64,000 nucleotides of DNA from Alphaproteobacteria bacterium (GTDB taxonomy: Bacteria; Pseudomonadota; Alphaproteobacteria; Rhodobacterales; Rhodobacteraceae). Under the pieces are notes generated by a model, which searched no databases, was not told the origin of the DNA, and saw only the letters and a program-made list of their open reading frames with translations. The stretch covers positions 220,023 to 284,022 of the forward strand of contig JAUIBL010000001.1 of the NCBI GenBank assembly GCA_030428355.1. The letters are read 5' to 3'. This document shows, in pieces, positions 1-8,123 of this stretch; the stretch's first letter is position 1; each line of letters opens with the position of its first letter. A program made the translations under genes and the position numbers.

Positions 1-897
1 GCGCTGGGCAAACCACGGTGTCAGGATCGCTGTGATCTCGTCACGGAAGCGCCAGCGGTTGCCTTCGTCGGCCAGGGACATGCCCAGGCGCTGCTCCAAC
101 GCGGCCATCGCCTCGACCGTGCCTGTCGCCTTGCAGAGGCCACGCCACTGGCGGTCGGTCAGGCCGATCACCATCACGCGGCGGCCATCGGCGCAGACGA
201 AATCCTGACCGTAAGCACCATAAAGTGCATTGCCGGATTTGCCCCGGTCCCCGGTGTTCAGGGTCACATCCCCGATCATCCCCAGATGGCCCAGCGTGGC
301 CGCCGCCACGTCCTTGAGCGCAATCTCGACCTCTTGCCCGACATGTCCGCGCAGGCGGTGACGTTCGGCGGCCAAAAGCGCCGAGACACACATATTGCCC
401 GCAATCAGATCCCATGCAGGCAGCGCATGGGCGACGGGTTCATCGCTGTCCACGGGGCCGGTCATGTGCGGGATGCCCAAGGCCGGGTTCACGGTGTAAT
501 CCACCTGTGGCCGTCCATGCCGATCCCCGGTCAGGGTGACCATGATCAGGTCGCGGCGCTCCTGGCTGAGGGTTTCGTAATCCATCCAGCCGCGCACCCG
601 CAGGTTGGTCAGAAACAGCCCAGCATCGTCGCCCGGCGCGGTGATGATCCGGGTGATCAGCTCGCGGCCCTCCGGGGATTTCATGTCGACGGCAATGGAT
701 TTCTTGCCCTTGTTCATGCCTGCCCAAAAGAGGCTTTCGCCATTGGGGGCCAGCGGCCAGCGTCCGGCATCCAACCCGCCACCCAGACGGTCGAAGCGGA
801 TCACCTCGGCCCCCATCTGCGCCAGCGTCATCCCCGCCAGAGGCACCGCGACAAAGGCCGAACCTTCTACGACCCGCATTCCCTTGAGCACGCTCAT
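1..897 (-). CDS. CaiB/BaiF family CoA-transferase, C-terminus cut by window edge
   Basis: Family III CoA-transferase, which moves CoA between acyl-CoAs and free acids (or isomerises an acyl-CoA within the molecule). 299 codons are visible, reading from ATG at 897 (MSVLKGMRVVEGSAFVAVPL) to the left edge. The N-terminal 'G-x-R-V-V-E' strand, 'GAEVIRFD', 'NKGKKSIAVDMKSPEGRELI' and 'AWDLIAGNMCVSALLAAE' are family hallmarks. A conserved active-site Asp is expected near residue 165-170, and 'AWDLIAGN' fits it. The start overlaps the stop of the upstream hydratase gene (ATGA), so the two are translationally coupled. Pairing with a MaoC/HTD2 hydratase suggests a C5-dicarboxyl-CoA role (mesaconyl or itaconyl type; 2-methylfumaryl-CoA isomerase is one candidate). 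That substrate is inference; the family is secure. Confidence 0.85.
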   Translation of the reverse strand, partial: MSVLKGMRVVEGSAFVAVPLAGMTLAQMGAEVIRFDRLGGGLDAGRWPLAPNGESLFWAGMNKGKKSIAVDMKSPEGRELITRIITAPGDDAGLFLTNLRVRGWMDYETLSQERRDLIMVTLTGDRHGRPQVDYTVNPALGIPHMTGPVDSDEPVAHALPAWDLIAGNMCVSALLAAERHRLRGHVGQEVEIALKDVAAATLGHLGMIGDVTLNTGDRGKSGNALYGAYGQDFVCADGRRVMVIGLTDRQWRGLCKATGTVEAMAALEQRLGMSLADEGNRWRFRDEITAILTPWFAQR

Positions 898-1730
898 TGT
901 GCGTCCGCCCAGATGGCTGTGGCCTGCATGCACTGATGCCCGTCCTGCCCGGTCCAGAGGCTGAGAACCGCGTCTTCGGCTTCCATCGCGATTTCGCAGG
1001 GTGTGCCTGCAAACATCGGGTGGACACCGCGGAAGTCGAAAAACTTGGGTGTGCGGCCCCGTTCACGGATCGCGGCGCGCATCAGCAGCGTTGCCTGTAA
1101 AGGCCCGTGCACAACAAGGCCGGGGTATTTTTCGACCTCCTGCGTATAGGGCAGATCGTAATGGATGCGGTGGGCGTTGAACGTCACCGCCGAATAGCGG
1201 AACAGCAGCGCCTCGGTGGTGTCGATCTCTTCGACCGGGGCTGTGGGCAGCGGCTTTTTCTTTGGCGGCGTATAGGTGTCGAGAATTTCCAGATAGACGA
1301 TGTCCTGCCGTTCTTCGATGGCCAGCCCGGACGGGCCGTAGATCGCGTGATCGACGGTCACGAACACCATCGGCCCGCTTGAGCCGTCTTTCTCGGTCAC
1401 TGACCGGATGGATGAGCGGCGCTCGAGCGGATCGCCGACGCGCAGGGCGGGGCCATAGAATTTCAGAGCACCCCCGGCCCACATACGCCGGTCCAGACGC
1501 ACGGGGGGCAGAAGATCGGTTTCGCGTGGGTGCCCGTCGCGGCCCAGCTTGTCGTTCGGGGTGGACAAGGGGAAGGCACACCAGTGCCAGAGCGGGGGGA
1601 GTGCATCGCCATGCTGGGGCGCTTTGCCCAGACCAACCGTGGCATGAAGCTGCCGCGCCAGTTCGGGTGTGACGCATCCCGCATCGCGGGTGACACGGCC
1701 TGTCCAGGCATCGAGATTCAGCATGTCCAT
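894..1730 (-). CDS. MaoC/HTD2-like acyl-CoA hydratase (mesaconyl- or itaconyl-CoA hydratase type)
   Basis: 278-aa double-hotdog protein expected to add or remove water on an enoyl-CoA. The C-terminal half carries 'FNAHRIHYDLPYT' followed by 'YPGLVVHGPLQATLL', the hydratase signature of the HTD2 / mesaconyl-C4-CoA hydratase group. The N-terminal half is a FAS1-type dehydratase-like domain ('RMWAGGALKFYGPALRVGDPL'). I chose ATG 1730 (MDMLNLDAWTG) because GGAGG sits a few bases upstream. An in-frame start 19 codons further out has no ribosome site. It overlaps the CoA-transferase by 4 bp, so the pair forms one transcription unit. Sister families act in itaconate degradation and in the 3-hydroxypropionate bicycle; the exact substrate cannot be fixed here. 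Confidence 0.82.
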   Translation of the reverse strand: MDMLNLDAWTGRVTRDAGCVTPELARQLHATVGLGKAPQHGDALPPLWHWCAFPLSTPNDKLGRDGHPRETDLLPPVRLDRRMWAGGALKFYGPALRVGDPLERRSSIRSVTEKDGSSGPMVFVTVDHAIYGPSGLAIEERQDIVYLEILDTYTPPKKKPLPTAPVEEIDTTEALLFRYSAVTFNAHRIHYDLPYTQEVEKYPGLVVHGPLQATLLMRAAIRERGRTPKFFDFRGVHPMFAGTPCEIAMEAEDAVLSLWTGQDGHQCMQATAIWADAQ

Positions 1731-2056
1731 GATCTTCCTCCCCACGAATGATTTTCCAGAGATATCGCTGAAATCCAGAAAAATCAAATGATTTTAAGTA
1801 CTTATGGGAATACCACGGTATACCGAGAACGCATGTTTGCAGATGCGGCATTTGACGGAAAAGGAAATTCCCGCTTTTTCTGCATGTGCATTCACGTCGA
1901 AATTTCTTCCCCGATCCCGGTCTGATCCCCCGAAACAGGGGCGCTTGGCCGCAGTGCATCATCGCTTTCGCCCGTCGGTGCGCCGGGTTAGTTTGGCCCA
2001 ATGACACCGTCCGATACCCCGTCCATTTGCCAGCGCACACCGCCCGAGGCCGTTGC
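1731..2056. other. Divergent intergenic region between hydratase and mla operon
   Basis: About 326 bp without a convincing gene. The left part (about 1745-1805) is clearly AT-richer than its surroundings and probably holds the promoter for the minus-strand hydratase/CoA-transferase pair. A 10-bp perfect palindrome, CGGTATACCG, lies at 1816-1825 and could be an operator. An in-frame extension of the downstream permease ORF reaches back to 1886, but its residues do not look like a domain. No RNA gene seen. Confidence 0.4.
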
Positions 2057-3181
2057 ATGACAGCCGGTGGCGACAGCGCGGACGTGACGCTGCACCCGGC
2101 GGATGACAGCGGGTCGGTGCGCCTGAGCGGCGCGGTCACGATCCGGACGGTGACCGCCGTGCAAAAGCATCTGTCGGCCCTCGATGCCGAAACGGTCACC
2201 CGTCTGGATCTGTCCGACGTGACGCGGCTTGACACGGCCGGGGCATGGGCGCTGCTGCAGTTCCGGCACCGGGCCGGTCATGGCGTGCAGATCACCGGGG
2301 CGACCCCGGAAGTCGACAGCCTGCTGCGCACGGTCGAGAATGCCTGGCCACAGCCGGAAGAGCCGCCCGCACGCGATGCGTCGTTCAGGGCGTGGCTGGA
2401 CCGCTTTGGCAGGCGCATCCATGCGGGCCTCATGTTCCTGCGCGCGTTGACCGCGTATCTGGGCATTTTCCTGCACCGTTTGGCCCGCGCGGTCCGTCAC
2501 CCCAGTGAATTCAAGCTGACTTCTCTGGTGCATCACTGCGAGGAAGTCGGGCTCAAGGCCGTGCCCATCGTGGCGCTGATGGCGTTCCTGATCGGTGTGG
2601 TGCTGGCTTTCCAAGGGTCAACCCAATTGCGCCAGTTCGGGGCGGAGGTGTTCGTCGTCGACCTGATCGCCATCTCCATCCTGCGGGAACTGGGCATCCT
2701 GCTGACCGCTATCATCGTGGCAGGCCGCACCGCCTCCGCCTTCACCGCCGCCATCGGGTCGATGAAGATGCGCGAGGAAATCGACGCGATGCGCACGCTT
2801 GGCCTTGATCCCGGCATGAACCTGTTTGTGCCCCGCATTCTGGCGCTGCTGATCATGCTGCCGATCCTGGGACTGATCGCCAATATCGCCGGGCTCTTCG
2901 GGGGCGCGCTGATGGCATGGATCGACCTTGGCATCTCGCCCGCGATGTTCACGACGCGGCTGGTCGAAGGCACGGCGGTCAGCCATGTCTTTGTCGGTCT
3001 GGTGAAAGCGCCGGTCTTTGCCATGATCATCGGCGTTGTCGGCTGTCATGCGGGCATGCAGGTCGAAAGCAATGCGGAATCGCTGGGGCGGATGACCTCG
3101 AACGCTGTCGTCACCGCGATCTTTGCGGTGATCGTCGCCGACGCCGTCTTCTCCATCTTCTTCGCGCGGATCGGCATATGA
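2057..3181 (+). CDS. mlaE: MlaE-type ABC permease with N-terminal STAS domain
   Basis: 374-aa inner-membrane permease of a phospholipid/MCE transporter. Residues about 1-105 form a STAS/MlaB-like domain ('LDLSDVTRLDTAGAWALLQF'). From about 145 on it is the MlaE fold, with around five hydrophobic helices ('VPIVALMAFLIGVVLAFQGS', 'LGILLTAIIVAGRTASAF', 'LALLIMLPILGLIANIAG', 'FAMIIGVVGCHAGMQVES'). The conserved 'EEIDAMRTLGLDP' cytoplasmic coupling segment is present. Start ATG 2057 is preceded by GAGG at suitable spacing; earlier in-frame starts lack a site. Its stop overlaps the ATPase start (ATGA). In E. coli the STAS protein MlaB is separate; here it is fused to the permease, as in many alphaproteobacteria. 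Confidence 0.92.
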   Translation: MTAGGDSADVTLHPADDSGSVRLSGAVTIRTVTAVQKHLSALDAETVTRLDLSDVTRLDTAGAWALLQFRHRAGHGVQITGATPEVDSLLRTVENAWPQPEEPPARDASFRAWLDRFGRRIHAGLMFLRALTAYLGIFLHRLARAVRHPSEFKLTSLVHHCEEVGLKAVPIVALMAFLIGVVLAFQGSTQLRQFGAEVFVVDLIAISILRELGILLTAIIVAGRTASAFTAAIGSMKMREEIDAMRTLGLDPGMNLFVPRILALLIMLPILGLIANIAGLFGGALMAWIDLGISPAMFTTRLVEGTAVSHVFVGLVKAPVFAMIIGVVGCHAGMQVESNAESLGRMTSNAVVTAIFAVIVADAVFSIFFARIGI

Positions 3182-3963
3182 CAGACCGCGAGGTGGTGAT
3201 CAAACTGCGGGGCATCCGCAACCAGTTCGGGCGGCAGGTCGTGCACGAGGATCTGGACCTCGACGTCTATCGCGGCGAGATCCTTGGCGTCGTGGGTGGG
3301 TCCGGCACCGGGAAATCCGTGCTCCTCCGCACCATTGCGGGATTGCAGAAACCTGCCGCCGGGTCAGTCGACGTGCTGGGCACCGATGTTCTGAACGCCG
3401 ACGAGGACACGCGGCAAAAGCTGGAAAACCGCTGGGGCGTGATGTTTCAGGACGGCGCGCTGTTTTCGTCGCTCACGGTACGCGAAAACGTCGAAGTGCC
3501 GATGCGCGCGATCCCCGGTCTTGATCCGCAGGTCCGCCGCGATCTGGCCGATCTCAAGATCTCCATGGTCGGTCTGCAATACCTTGCCGGTGACAAGTAC
3601 CCGTCCGAATTGTCCGGCGGCATGCGCAAGCGGGCGGGGCTGGCCCGTGCTCTGGCGCTGGACCCGGACATCGTGTTTCTGGATGAGCCGACGGCGGGGC
3701 TTGATCCCATTGGGGCCGCCGCGTTTGACGAGCTGATCCGCGATCTGTGCCATTCGCTGGGGTTGACGGTGTTCCTTGTGACGCACGATCTTGACACCCT
3801 GCACGCGACCTGTGACCGCATCGCGGTGCTGGCGGAACGAAAGGTACTGGTGACCGGCAGCATGGCGGATATGCTTGAGGTCGCGCACCCTTGGGTGCAC
3901 GAGTATTTCCACGGCCCCCGCGCCCGAGCCGCCGTGCCCGACAAACCGACGAAAGGCGACTGA
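3178..3963 (+). CDS. mlaF: MlaF-type ABC transporter ATP-binding protein
   Basis: 261-aa ATPase of the MCE/Mla transporter, driving lipid movement between inner and outer membranes. Walker A GGSGTGKS at residues 40-47; Q-loop 'VMFQDGALFSSLTV'; signature LSGGMRKR near 145, with the Met-Arg variant typical of MlaF; Walker B 'DIVFLDEPTAGLDP' near 165; switch His in 'LVTHDLDTL'. ATG 3178 overlaps the permease stop, and the TTG start of the next gene lies one base past this gene's stop, so the four genes form a tight operon. Family length is normal. Confidence 0.95.
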   Translation: MTDREVVIKLRGIRNQFGRQVVHEDLDLDVYRGEILGVVGGSGTGKSVLLRTIAGLQKPAAGSVDVLGTDVLNADEDTRQKLENRWGVMFQDGALFSSLTVRENVEVPMRAIPGLDPQVRRDLADLKISMVGLQYLAGDKYPSELSGGMRKRAGLARALALDPDIVFLDEPTAGLDPIGAAAFDELIRDLCHSLGLTVFLVTHDLDTLHATCDRIAVLAERKVLVTGSMADMLEVAHPWVHEYFHGPRARAAVPDKPTKGD

Positions 3964-3964
3964 C

Positions 3965-5704
3965 TTGGAAACCAAGGCAAATTTTGTCCTGATCGGCGCG
4001 TTCACCCTTGCGGGGCTGCTAGGCATCCTTGGGTTCTTCCTGTGGTTCGCCCAGGTAGAGCTGGACCGCCAGTTCGATTATTACGACATCCGGTTTTCCT
4101 CGGTCTCGGGCCTGAGCAATGCGTCCGATGTGCGGTTCAGCGGCCTGCCTGTGGGGCAGGTGGTGGATGTGCGCCTGTCGCCCAATCAGGACGGGACGAT
4201 CCTTGTCCGGGTCGAGGTGGATGCCGAAACGCCGGTTCGCACCGACAGCCTCGCCACCATCGAAGCGCAGGGTGTGACGGGCGTGTCCTTTGTCGGCATC
4301 GGCCCCGGTTCGCCGGACGCAGCACTTCTGGAGCCGACAGCCGAGATGCCGGTTCCCGAGATCACCGCAGGCCGCTCGACCCTGCAAAGCCTGTCCGAGG
4401 ACGCGCCGCAGCTTCTGCAGGAAGCGTTGCAGCTTGTGTCGGATGTCGGCGACCTGCTGGGCGACGACAACCGCGCGCGGATCAACAGCATCATCGCCAA
4501 TGTCGAAAGCGCGTCTGCGGATTTTGCGGAAACGCTTGATGGGTTTTCCGCCGTGTCCACAACGGTCAATGACTTCGCCGAACAGATCAACCGCTTCAAC
4601 GAAACGTTGAACACTCTGACAGGGGATCTGACCGAAGTGCTGCAAACCGCCGATGCGACACTGACGTCGATTGGGGAACTGTCGGAGCAGGGCAAAGGTG
4701 TTCTGACCACCGGGGCCGAGACCCTGAGCAGTGCGCAATCCGCGCTGGACCGGACGGAGACCTACATCGCGACCGATCTGACGCAGGCCACCGCCGATTT
4801 GCGGGCCACCGCCGCCGCGCTGCAAACCGAACTGACGGCACTGTCCGCCGATGCCCGAGCGTTGATGGCGACGCTGAACACGACCGGCGAAACCGCTACC
4901 GCGCGTCTGCAAGAGGCACAAACGACCCTGCAAGCCACCGACGCCCTGATCGCCCGGCTCGACGGCACAGCCGAGGCCGTGACCGAAACCGCTGGCACGA
5001 TCGACACTCTGATCCGCGACGAAGGCGCGCCGCTCTTGGCCGAGACCCGCGCGATGGTGGCCGAGGCCGACCGCGCCATCGCCTCGGTTGCGACGGTTGC
5101 CAACGAAGACCTGCCCGTCATCATCGCCGACATCCGCCAGACCGCCGAGACCTTCCGCACCGTCGCGACCGAAGTGGGCGGCAACCTGACCGCCTCCAGC
5201 CAATCCGCTGAAGCGGTGCTGGAAACGGCGCGTGTGACGCTCGAAGATGCGCGGGTGTCCTTTGCCAACGCCAACACCACGCTGGCCGCGATCAACGACG
5301 CGCTGGAAACCGGAGACCGCGCGCTGGGTGCTGCGGAACGGGCCTTCAGCGGGGCGGACCGTGTGATCAACGAGGATCTGGACGGGATCATCAGCGGTCT
5401 TGAGGCGTCCCTCGGCAGCCTTGATGCGGCCATCGCGCAGGTGTCCGAAGATATTCCCGGCATGTCCGCCGATCTGCGTGCCGCCAGTCAGGCGGCCTCC
5501 GACACCTTTGCCGAGTTGCGCAGCCTGACCAGTGCCGCGTCGCCGGCGATCCGCGAATTCACCACAACCGCGCTGCCGCTTTATTCGCGGTTGGCACAGG
5601 AAAGCCGCGCCTTGATTGCAAATCTCGACCGTTTGACCGATCAAATCCAACGGGACCCGACGCGGTTCTTCCTCGACAGCGAAACGCCGGAGTTCAGACG
5701 ATGA
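3965..5704 (+). CDS. mlaD: MlaD/MCE-domain substrate-binding protein, long form
   Basis: 579-aa MCE protein anchored in the inner membrane. I chose TTG 3965, giving METKANFVLIGAFTL, the usual MlaD opening; it follows the mlaF stop by one base. One transmembrane helix spans about residues 7-29, the MCE domain about 40-115 ('SGLSNASDVRFSGLPVGQVVDV', 'TIEAQGVTGVSFVGI'), and a very long Ala/Thr/Leu-rich alpha-helical region about 150-560. E. coli MlaD is only about 180 aa; the extension is more like PqiB/YebT or mycobacterial Mce helical needles. The C-terminus 'LDSETPEFRR' overlaps the next gene's ATG. Likely function: a hexameric periplasmic lipid tunnel. Confidence 0.9.
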   Translation: METKANFVLIGAFTLAGLLGILGFFLWFAQVELDRQFDYYDIRFSSVSGLSNASDVRFSGLPVGQVVDVRLSPNQDGTILVRVEVDAETPVRTDSLATIEAQGVTGVSFVGIGPGSPDAALLEPTAEMPVPEITAGRSTLQSLSEDAPQLLQEALQLVSDVGDLLGDDNRARINSIIANVESASADFAETLDGFSAVSTTVNDFAEQINRFNETLNTLTGDLTEVLQTADATLTSIGELSEQGKGVLTTGAETLSSAQSALDRTETYIATDLTQATADLRATAAALQTELTALSADARALMATLNTTGETATARLQEAQTTLQATDALIARLDGTAEAVTETAGTIDTLIRDEGAPLLAETRAMVAEADRAIASVATVANEDLPVIIADIRQTAETFRTVATEVGGNLTASSQSAEAVLETARVTLEDARVSFANANTTLAAINDALETGDRALGAAERAFSGADRVINEDLDGIISGLEASLGSLDAAIAQVSEDIPGMSADLRAASQAASDTFAELRSLTSAASPAIREFTTTALPLYSRLAQESRALIANLDRLTDQIQRDPTRFFLDSETPEFRR

Positions 5705-6327
5705 CAGCATGGGGCTTTCTGCGAAATGTGATCGCGGCGACCGGATTTGCCGTCCTTTCGGGCTGTGCCGCGATCACTGCCGTCAGCGATGCGGCGACAC
5801 CGTTGGACGTGTATGAATTGCGCGCGCCCGACAGTATTGCAGCGACGAATGGCCGGGTGCTCGCGCGGGATGTGATCGTCGAGATCCCCACCACCAGCGG
5901 GGCCTTGGCCACCGACCGCATCATGATCCGGCCCAACGCTTTGCAGGCGCAATACCTGCCCGATGTCCGCTGGAGCGAGCCGACCCCGGTGATGGTGCAA
6001 ACCCTGATGCTGCGCTCCATCGAGGCCACGGGCGCTGTGCGCTATGTCGGGCGCAAACCCCTTGGCGTAAGCGGGGATTTCGCGCTAGTGACCGAGGTCA
6101 TCGACTTTCAGGCCGATGTCGTGCCCGAGACGGACACCGCCAATGTGCAGATCACCCTTCTGGTGCGGATCGTGCGCGAACGCGATGCAAGCATCGTCGC
6201 CAGCCGCCGTTTCGCGGCAAGTGCGGTTGCGGCCACGACCGAGACAGACGTTGTGATTGACGCCTTCAGCGCGGCATCGGATCAGGTGTTCGCCGCCTTT
6301 GCCGAATGGGTCGCGTCAACGCTCTAG
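5701..6327 (+). CDS. ABC-type transport auxiliary lipoprotein (PqiC-like)
   Basis: 208-aa lipoprotein. The signal peptide ends in the lipobox LSGC with the lipidated Cys at residue 22. The rest fits the ABC_trans_aux family ('LDVYELRAP', 'VEIPTTSGALATDRIMIRP', 'YLPDVRWSEPTPVMVQTLML'), which like PqiC docks MCE assemblies at the outer membrane. ATG 5701 overlaps the mlaD stop (ATGA). It closes the operon; 8 bp later a convergent gene ends, with no obvious terminator hairpin between them. Supports an MCE system that links membranes through a long MlaD plus lipoprotein rather than MlaA/MlaC, which are absent here. Confidence 0.88.
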   Translation: MTAWGFLRNVIAATGFAVLSGCAAITAVSDAATPLDVYELRAPDSIAATNGRVLARDVIVEIPTTSGALATDRIMIRPNALQAQYLPDVRWSEPTPVMVQTLMLRSIEATGAVRYVGRKPLGVSGDFALVTEVIDFQADVVPETDTANVQITLLVRIVRERDASIVASRRFAASAVAATTETDVVIDAFSAASDQVFAAFAEWVASTL

Positions 6328-6335
6328 CCGCCACA

Positions 6336-7988
6336 TCACGCAAGTCGTTTTCCCGGTGACAGGAAATTCGGGTCGGCCTTCACCTCGATCAGCTTGACCC
6401 CTTTGCGCGACCGCGCTTCGGCGACGGCGGCAACAAAGCTGTCATAGTCCGGGGCCTTGGCTGCGAATGCGCCAAAGGACCGCGCAAAGTCGGTGAAATC
6501 GGGATTGGTCAGCACCGTGCCGGACACCCGGTCGGGATATTCGCGTTCCTGATGCGCGCGGATCGTGCCGTATCGGGCGTTGTCGATGATGATCACGGTC
6601 AGATTCAGATCGTGATGCACGGCGGTGGCCATTTCCTGACAGGTCATCATGAAACACCCGTCACCCGCGACGGCGAAGATCTCGCGCTCCGGTTCGCAGA
6701 TCGCGGCGCCGATGGCGGCGGGTAGGCCGTAGCCCATGGAGCCGGAGGTGGGGGCCAGTTGCGACCCCGGTGCGCGGTACTTGTAGAACCGGTGCAGCCA
6801 GCCTGCGTAGTTGCCCGCGCCGTTGCACAGGATCGCGTCCTCGGGCAGCACGTCGGCCAGATGCGCGAAATAGGGGGCCAGCGGATCATCCCCGACCGAG
6901 GCCGGGTTGCTGAACGCAACGTACTGTTCGTGCAGGTCTTTCGTACGGTTCGCAAAGATGTCGGGCGCGATGGGGTCCCAGTCAGCGACAGCCGTACAGA
7001 AGCTTTCGGTATCCGCCACCAACGCGATTTCCGGCTCGTAGACGCGGCCGATTTCTTCGGGCTCTGGGAACACATGCACCAGCGATTGTTCGGGCACCGG
7101 TGGCGTCAGGATCGCATAGCCCGCTGTGGTCATTTCCCCCAGACGTGGGCCGATGGCGATCAACAGGTCGGTCTCGGCCATGATCTCCTTGAGGTAGGGC
7201 GGCGTGCCGACACCGTAATGGCCGATGTAATTCGGATGCGTGTTGTCCATAAGTCCTTGGCACCGCAGCGAAACGGCGACCGGCAGGGATTGCGTTTCCG
7301 CAAAGCGCTGCAGGGCGGCGATGCCTGTTTTGGTCCATCCGCCGCCCCCTGCCATCACCAGCGGGCGTTTGGCTTGGGCGATGCGTTCTTTCAGCGCGTC
7401 CAGATTTTTACCGGATGGTAAAAAACGTGGTGTTTCGATCCGTGCAGGCGCTTTGGGCTGCGTGATCACGTCGTAAAGCATGTCCTCGGGCAGGGCGAGC
7501 ACCACCGGGCCGGGACGGCCGGACATGGCCGTCCGGAACGCGCGGGAGATGTATTCCTGCAGCCGCGACGCATCGTCGATCTGGGCAACCCACTTGGCCA
7601 TCTGCCCGAACATACGTCGGTAGTCGATTTCCTGAAACGCCTCGCGATCCACCATGTCACGCGCGACCTGGCCGAGGAACAGGATCATCGGGGTCGAATC
7701 CTGATAGGCCACATGCACCCCGGCGCTGGCATTGGTGGCCCCCGGTCCCCGCGTGGCAAAGCAGATGCCGGGGCGGCCTGTGAGTTTGCCGTAGGCGTCA
7801 GCCGCCATCGCCGCGCCACCCTCTTGCCGGCAGGTGACAAAGCGGATGTCCCGCTCGCGGCCGTAGAACGCGTCGAGCACCGGCAGGTAGCTTTCACCTG
7901 GCACCCCGAACGCGGCTGTTGTGCCTTGGGCAACCAGCAGATCGACTAGATGGTCTGCGACGCGGATCGTGGTGTTGGGACGGGTCAT
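6336..7988 (-). CDS. Thiamine-diphosphate-dependent enzyme, acetolactate-synthase large-subunit-like
   Basis: 550-aa TPP enzyme. The N-terminal domain has the catalytic Glu56 ('CRQEGGAAMAADAYGK'), a central domain follows, and the C-terminal TPP/Mg motif starts with GDG at 442-444 and ends with the Asn of 'IIIDNARYGT'. Family members make or break 2-keto-acid carbon bonds (acetolactate synthase, benzoylformate decarboxylase, sulfoacetaldehyde acetyltransferase and others). There is no ilvN regulatory subunit next door, so it is probably a catabolic paralogue rather than ilvB. Glyoxylate carboligase lacks the catalytic Glu, so Gcl is unlikely despite a nearby hydroxypyruvate-isomerase-like gene. 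It is divergent from the lyase operon. Codons around residue 188 (FLPSGK) are unusually AT-rich and form a dyad, described separately. Confidence 0.85.
   Translation of the reverse strand: MTRPNTTIRVADHLVDLLVAQGTTAAFGVPGESYLPVLDAFYGRERDIRFVTCRQEGGAAMAADAYGKLTGRPGICFATRGPGATNASAGVHVAYQDSTPMILFLGQVARDMVDREAFQEIDYRRMFGQMAKWVAQIDDASRLQEYISRAFRTAMSGRPGPVVLALPEDMLYDVITQPKAPARIETPRFLPSGKNLDALKERIAQAKRPLVMAGGGGWTKTGIAALQRFAETQSLPVAVSLRCQGLMDNTHPNYIGHYGVGTPPYLKEIMAETDLLIAIGPRLGEMTTAGYAILTPPVPEQSLVHVFPEPEEIGRVYEPEIALVADTESFCTAVADWDPIAPDIFANRTKDLHEQYVAFSNPASVGDDPLAPYFAHLADVLPEDAILCNGAGNYAGWLHRFYKYRAPGSQLAPTSGSMGYGLPAAIGAAICEPEREIFAVAGDGCFMMTCQEMATAVHHDLNLTVIIIDNARYGTIRAHQEREYPDRVSGTVLTNPDFTDFARSFGAFAAKAPDYDSFVAAVAEARSRKGVKLIEVKADPNFLSPGKRLA
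7405..7425. repeat. AT-rich inverted repeat inside TPP-enzyme gene
   Basis: TTTTTACC, a 4-base GGAT spacer, then GGTAAAAA: 8-bp arms inside the coding region, reading Phe-Leu-Pro-Ser-Gly-Lys on the minus strand and using a TTA Leu codon in a GC-rich gene. The same minus-strand string TTTTTTACCA, three variable bases, GGTAAAA occurs in nadE at 44877-44896, again coding Phe-Leu-Pro-x-Gly-Lys. Confidence 0.75.
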
Positions 7989-8123
7989 TTTGAGAAGGGC
8001 CTTTGATGATTTGACCAGACGCTAAAGCGGTTCGGGGAGCAGGGCAAACAGATGGTCGGTCCAAGCGCGGCGGATGTCGGACTTGGTGTGCCGAAGGGGA
8101 AGATGTGCTGTCAGACTGGCGGT

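Noticed and set aside
4019..5710. 563-residue open frame on the minus strand across mlaD
   Set aside because: Shadow of the Ala/Thr-rich mlaD coding region; its translation is low-complexity and His/Gly/Arg-rich, with no domain or ribosome site.
6336..7988. Calling the TPP enzyme ilvB or gcl
   Set aside because: No ilvN next to it, and the retained catalytic Glu excludes typical glyoxylate carboligase; only family level is safe.
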